From Phycisphaerales bacterium (GTDB lineage: Bacteria; Planctomycetota; Phycisphaerae; Phycisphaerales; SM1A02): a DNA stretch of 33,900 nt. Below are positions 31,842 through 33,900 of this stretch, in pieces. Under the pieces are notes generated by a model that saw only the letters and a list, made by a program, of their open reading frames with translations, did no database searches and was not told the DNA's origin. How positions within the stretch are numbered: the stretch's first letter is position 1; every line of letters starts with the position of its first letter. The position numbers and the translations under genes are program-made. Location of the stretch: contig JAKVBV010000023.1 in NCBI GenBank assembly GCA_022446965.1, forward strand, positions 1 through 33,900, given 5' to 3'.

Positions 31842-32459
31842 TCAGGACGCGAGCGACTCGGGAATGCCCAGGTATTCACGCATGTGCTGATCGTAGGTCT
31901 CGCTGTCTTCGTCGCGAGACAGATCAAGACGCAGTTCGTTGATGACCTTGGTGCCTTGGCCGATCCATTCGTCCCATGTCTCGCGGCTGATGTGCTCGGC
32001 GATCCACTCACCCTCGGGCCCTTTGAAGGGCGGCCCTTCAAGTTGTGAACCAGCGCGGCCGGTGCGTTGACAGATGAAGTCACCACTGGAGGCGGCAGCT
32101 TCGGCCTTGGCCTTGGTTTCAGCGTCGAGCTCAGGCAGGGGACGGCCGAGATTCTGCAGCAGATCGGCCATCGCGTCCTGGGGCAGGCGGTCGCCACGAG
32201 CTGCGGCGATCGACCATCCTTCTTCGAGCACGGCGGCGGCCTTGTCTTCCCAGCCGGCCTGCATCATGGCTTCGCCACACAGCTGCCATGCCTTGCTCAT
32301 CTCTCGGTTGAGTTCGGTGCAGCGTTGGAATGATTCGGCCGCCTCGGCAGCGCGGCCGGCCTGGAGATAGGCCGACCCGAGACTGAAGTGCGCCATCTCG
32401 TTGTCGGGATCGGCGGTGGCCATGTTCTCAAAGCGAGCGATGCGTTCGTCTGTGGACAT
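31842..32459 (-). CDS. TPR domain fused to a YggX-like Fe(2+)-trafficking domain
   Basis: The 205-residue cytoplasmic protein has two parts. Residues 1 to about 95 are tetratricopeptide-type helices (ADPDNEMAHFSLGSAYLQAG; AAEAAESFQRCTELN; AWQLCGEAMMQAGWEDKAAA). From about residue 127 it matches YggX, the iron-trafficking and oxidative-damage protection family: FICQRTGRAG with Cys130 at the family's conserved N-terminal Cys, PPFKGPEGEWIAEHISRETW, EWIGQGTKVINELRLDL and a last helix DQHMREYLGIP. Standalone YggX is about 90 residues, so this is YggX with an added N-terminal TPR partner domain. The YggX match is by eye. The start ATG at 32459 lies 26 bp from the divergent pyrD start, so the promoters must overlap the coding sequences or be very compact. 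Confidence 0.8.
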   Translation of the reverse strand: MSTDERIARFENMATADPDNEMAHFSLGSAYLQAGRAAEAAESFQRCTELNREMSKAWQLCGEAMMQAGWEDKAAAVLEEGWSIAAARGDRLPQDAMADLLQNLGRPLPELDAETKAKAEAAASSGDFICQRTGRAGSQLEGPPFKGPEGEWIAEHISRETWDEWIGQGTKVINELRLDLSRDEDSETYDQHMREYLGIPESLAS

Positions 32460-32485
32460 CCGAGCATTCTATCGGGCGACGTATC

Positions 32486-33394
32486 ATGTCGACCATGCTC
32501 GGCCCCCTTGAACTTGACCGCCCCGTGGTCGCCGCCGCCGGAACCGCCGGCACCGGCTGGGAGCTCGGTGAGGTGCTGGACCTGCGATGCCTCGGTGCGG
32601 TCACGACCAAGTCGATCACACGGGCTCCACGAACAGGCAATCCGGCGATGCGCGTGGCAGAACTGCCCACGGGCATGATGAACGCCGTCGGGCTGGCCAA
32701 TCCCGGCGTGGATGGGTTCCTCCGCGAGCATCGAGCCAAACTTGATGGTCTGCCATGTGCAGTGATTGGTTCAGTGGCTGGTGAATCGGTGGAGGACTAC
32801 CTCTTCGTCGCCGAGGCGCTGGCCAGCTCGGGCCTCGACGCGGTCGAGTGCAACGTGTCGTGTCCCAATACCGGCGACGGACGGCTGTTCTCGGACAACC
32901 CGGCGCAACTGCAGACGCTCGTTGCCGCCGTGAAGGCGGCCGTGGGATCGGTGCCGGTGCTGGTCAAACTGCCGCTGGATTTCCAGCCAGCATCGCCAGC
33001 AGCGCAGGCCGCGATCGACGGCGGGGCGGACGTGCTCACCCTCACCAACACCGTGCCCGGATTGGCGATCGATCCGTACACGCGGCGGCCGCGATTGGGC
33101 AACGGCCCTGGCGGTGTCAGCGGCCCGGGCATTCATCCCATGGTGGTGCGCATGATTCGCGACGTGTACACGCGCGTGGCGCAGCGGGCGGGCGTGCCGA
33201 TTCTCGGCCTCGGGGGTGTCTTCAATTGGGAAGATGCCGCTGAAATGGTGCTCGCCGGCGCTTCAGCCGTTGGAATCGGCACGGCGTTGTTCGCCGATCC
33301 CAAGCGAGCGAAGAAGATCGATGCGGGCCTGCAGCGATGGGTGCGTGATCAGGGTGCAGACGATCTGGCCTCGCTCGTGGGCGCCATGGCCTGA
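32486..33394 (+). CDS. pyrD: Dihydroorotate dehydrogenase, class 1 type
   Basis: The 302-residue flavoprotein oxidises dihydroorotate to orotate in pyrimidine synthesis. Features visible: AVTTKSITRAPRTGNPAMRV, NAVGLANPGVDGFL, the active-site ECNVSCPNTG with Cys126 as catalytic base (class 1; class 2 has Ser), VLVKLPLDF, LTNTVPGLAID and the phosphate-binding LGLGGVFNWEDAAEMVLAGA, then VGIGTALFADP. Cytosolic, with no N-terminal membrane extension. Cys rather than Ser and the NT-PG loop favour class 1B, which needs an electron-transfer partner PyrK; none is in the window. The start ATG at 32486 was used; ATG 32495 is possible. The 3' end overlaps murD on the other strand by 46 bp. Confidence 0.94.
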   Translation: MSTMLGPLELDRPVVAAAGTAGTGWELGEVLDLRCLGAVTTKSITRAPRTGNPAMRVAELPTGMMNAVGLANPGVDGFLREHRAKLDGLPCAVIGSVAGESVEDYLFVAEALASSGLDAVECNVSCPNTGDGRLFSDNPAQLQTLVAAVKAAVGSVPVLVKLPLDFQPASPAAQAAIDGGADVLTLTNTVPGLAIDPYTRRPRLGNGPGGVSGPGIHPMVVRMIRDVYTRVAQRAGVPILGLGGVFNWEDAAEMVLAGASAVGIGTALFADPKRAKKIDAGLQRWVRDQGADDLASLVGAMA

Positions 33395-33900
33395 TCCGCA
33401 TCGGGCGGTGACAGCGACCGCACCAGCGATTCAAAGTGGGCGCCGCGCTGGCGAAAGTCGGTGTACTGGTCCCATGAGGCACATCCCGGGCTCAGCACCA
33501 GCAGGTCGGTGTCGTTCATGCGTTCGAGCGCCCGTGCCACGGCGACATCGAGCGTGCCGCAGATGGTGGCGTGGTCGCCCGCGCTGGCCGCGATCGTCTC
33601 CCCCGTGGCACCGATGCAGTACAGCCCGCCAAGGTGTGCACTCCGCGCGGCGATGTCGTCCAGCGACACACCCTTGTCGTAGCCCCCGACAATGAGATGC
33701 ACGTGTGACAGTCGATCAGCGAAGGCATCGAGCGCCAACATGGTGGCCGCCGGTGTTGATGACTTGGCGTCGTTCCAGAATCGATCAGTGGTCCACCCAT
33801 CGAGTGGTTGCAGTCGGTGGGGCAGGCCCGCAAAGGTGGCCAGCGCGGCGCTCGCATCGGCACGGTCCACACCGGCGGCTTGTGTTGCCGCCAGGGCGAG
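33349..33900 (-). CDS. murD: UDP-N-acetylmuramoylalanine--D-glutamate ligase, C-terminal part (5' end cut by window edge)
   Basis: About 184 codons of the C-terminus are present, running off the right edge. MurD adds D-glutamate to UDP-MurNAc-L-Ala in peptidoglycan synthesis. The C-terminal ligase domain is recognisable: RFWNDAKSSTPAATMLALDA, HLIVGGYDKGVSLDDIA, YCIGATGETIAA and LLVLSPGCASWDQYTDFRQRG. The central ATPase domain is outside the window. A peptidoglycan gene in a planctomycete-type genome fits with current evidence that these bacteria make peptidoglycan. It overlaps the pyrD end by 46 bp. Confidence 0.93.
   Translation of the reverse strand, partial: LALAATQAAGVDRADASAALATFAGLPHRLQPLDGWTTDRFWNDAKSSTPAATMLALDAFADRLSHVHLIVGGYDKGVSLDDIAARSAHLGGLYCIGATGETIAASAGDHATICGTLDVAVARALERMNDTDLLVLSPGCASWDQYTDFRQRGAHFESLVRSLSPPDADQAMAPTSEARSSAP

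Overview
The window looks like chromosomal DNA from a GC-rich member of the Planctomycetota, most likely a marine Phycisphaerae relative. The basis is its family content: a DUF1080 domain joined to a sorbosone-dehydrogenase-type propeller, a large NAD-type glutamate dehydrogenase, a class II B12-dependent ribonucleotide reductase, a MoxR/DUF58/BatA gene set with a two-VWA membrane protein, and a secreted protein with a CX4CH haem-type motif. This placement is inference from gene content; there is no rRNA or other phylogenetic marker in the window. Coding density is very high. Neighbouring genes overlap by 1-4 bases head-to-tail and by 15-46 bases tail-to-tail. I see no tRNA, rRNA, CRISPR array or insertion sequence.

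Left part (1-8184). A truncated secreted DUF1080-propeller protein on the minus strand runs off the left edge and is divergent from a RluA-type pseudouridine synthase. Next, on the minus strand, are a decayed DUF1080-like lipoprotein gene (one in-frame TAG and one frameshift) and an isolated nuoA whose stop codon overlaps that lipoprotein's start. A 0.5-kb non-coding stretch follows, holding a terminator, a short palindrome and a possible 46-codon gene. Then come nrdJ and dcd, which read as a deoxynucleotide operon (dcd first).

Middle part (8185-17683). A 0.46-kb divergent intergenic region separates dcd from a PcrA/UvrD helicase gene. queG (epoxyqueuosine reductase) follows directly and probably starts at a CTG or ATT codon overlapping the helicase stop. 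The minus strand then carries a coiled-coil lipoprotein, a Pro-rich secreted CX4CH protein, and the large glutamate dehydrogenase. The last two are coupled through a GTGA overlap and end in a likely terminator.

Right part (17736-33900). A ten-gene plus-strand run begins with ribF and nrnA, a remnant of the common rbfA-nrnA-truB-ribF neighbourhood. It continues with a small two-TM protein, a membrane protein with a coiled-coil region, an ABC-type solute-binding lipoprotein, and a 12-TM permease fused in frame to an NHL-propeller lipoprotein. It ends with a two-VWA/GATase-like membrane protein, a MoxR AAA+ ATPase, a DUF58 protein and a BatA-like VWA protein. The last four plus the coiled-coil membrane protein resemble a planctomycete MoxR-Bat module, thought to act in envelope or protein-complex maturation. 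The embedded importer parts lack an ATPase gene. After this come a TPR-YggX fusion gene on the minus strand, pyrD on the plus strand, and the 3' end of murD on the minus strand, cut by the right edge.

The most unusual items are the permease/NHL-lipoprotein fusion inside the MoxR-Bat operon, the probable non-AUG start of queG, the TPR-YggX fusion, the degraded lipoprotein gene after nuoA, and the possible small gene after nrdJ.
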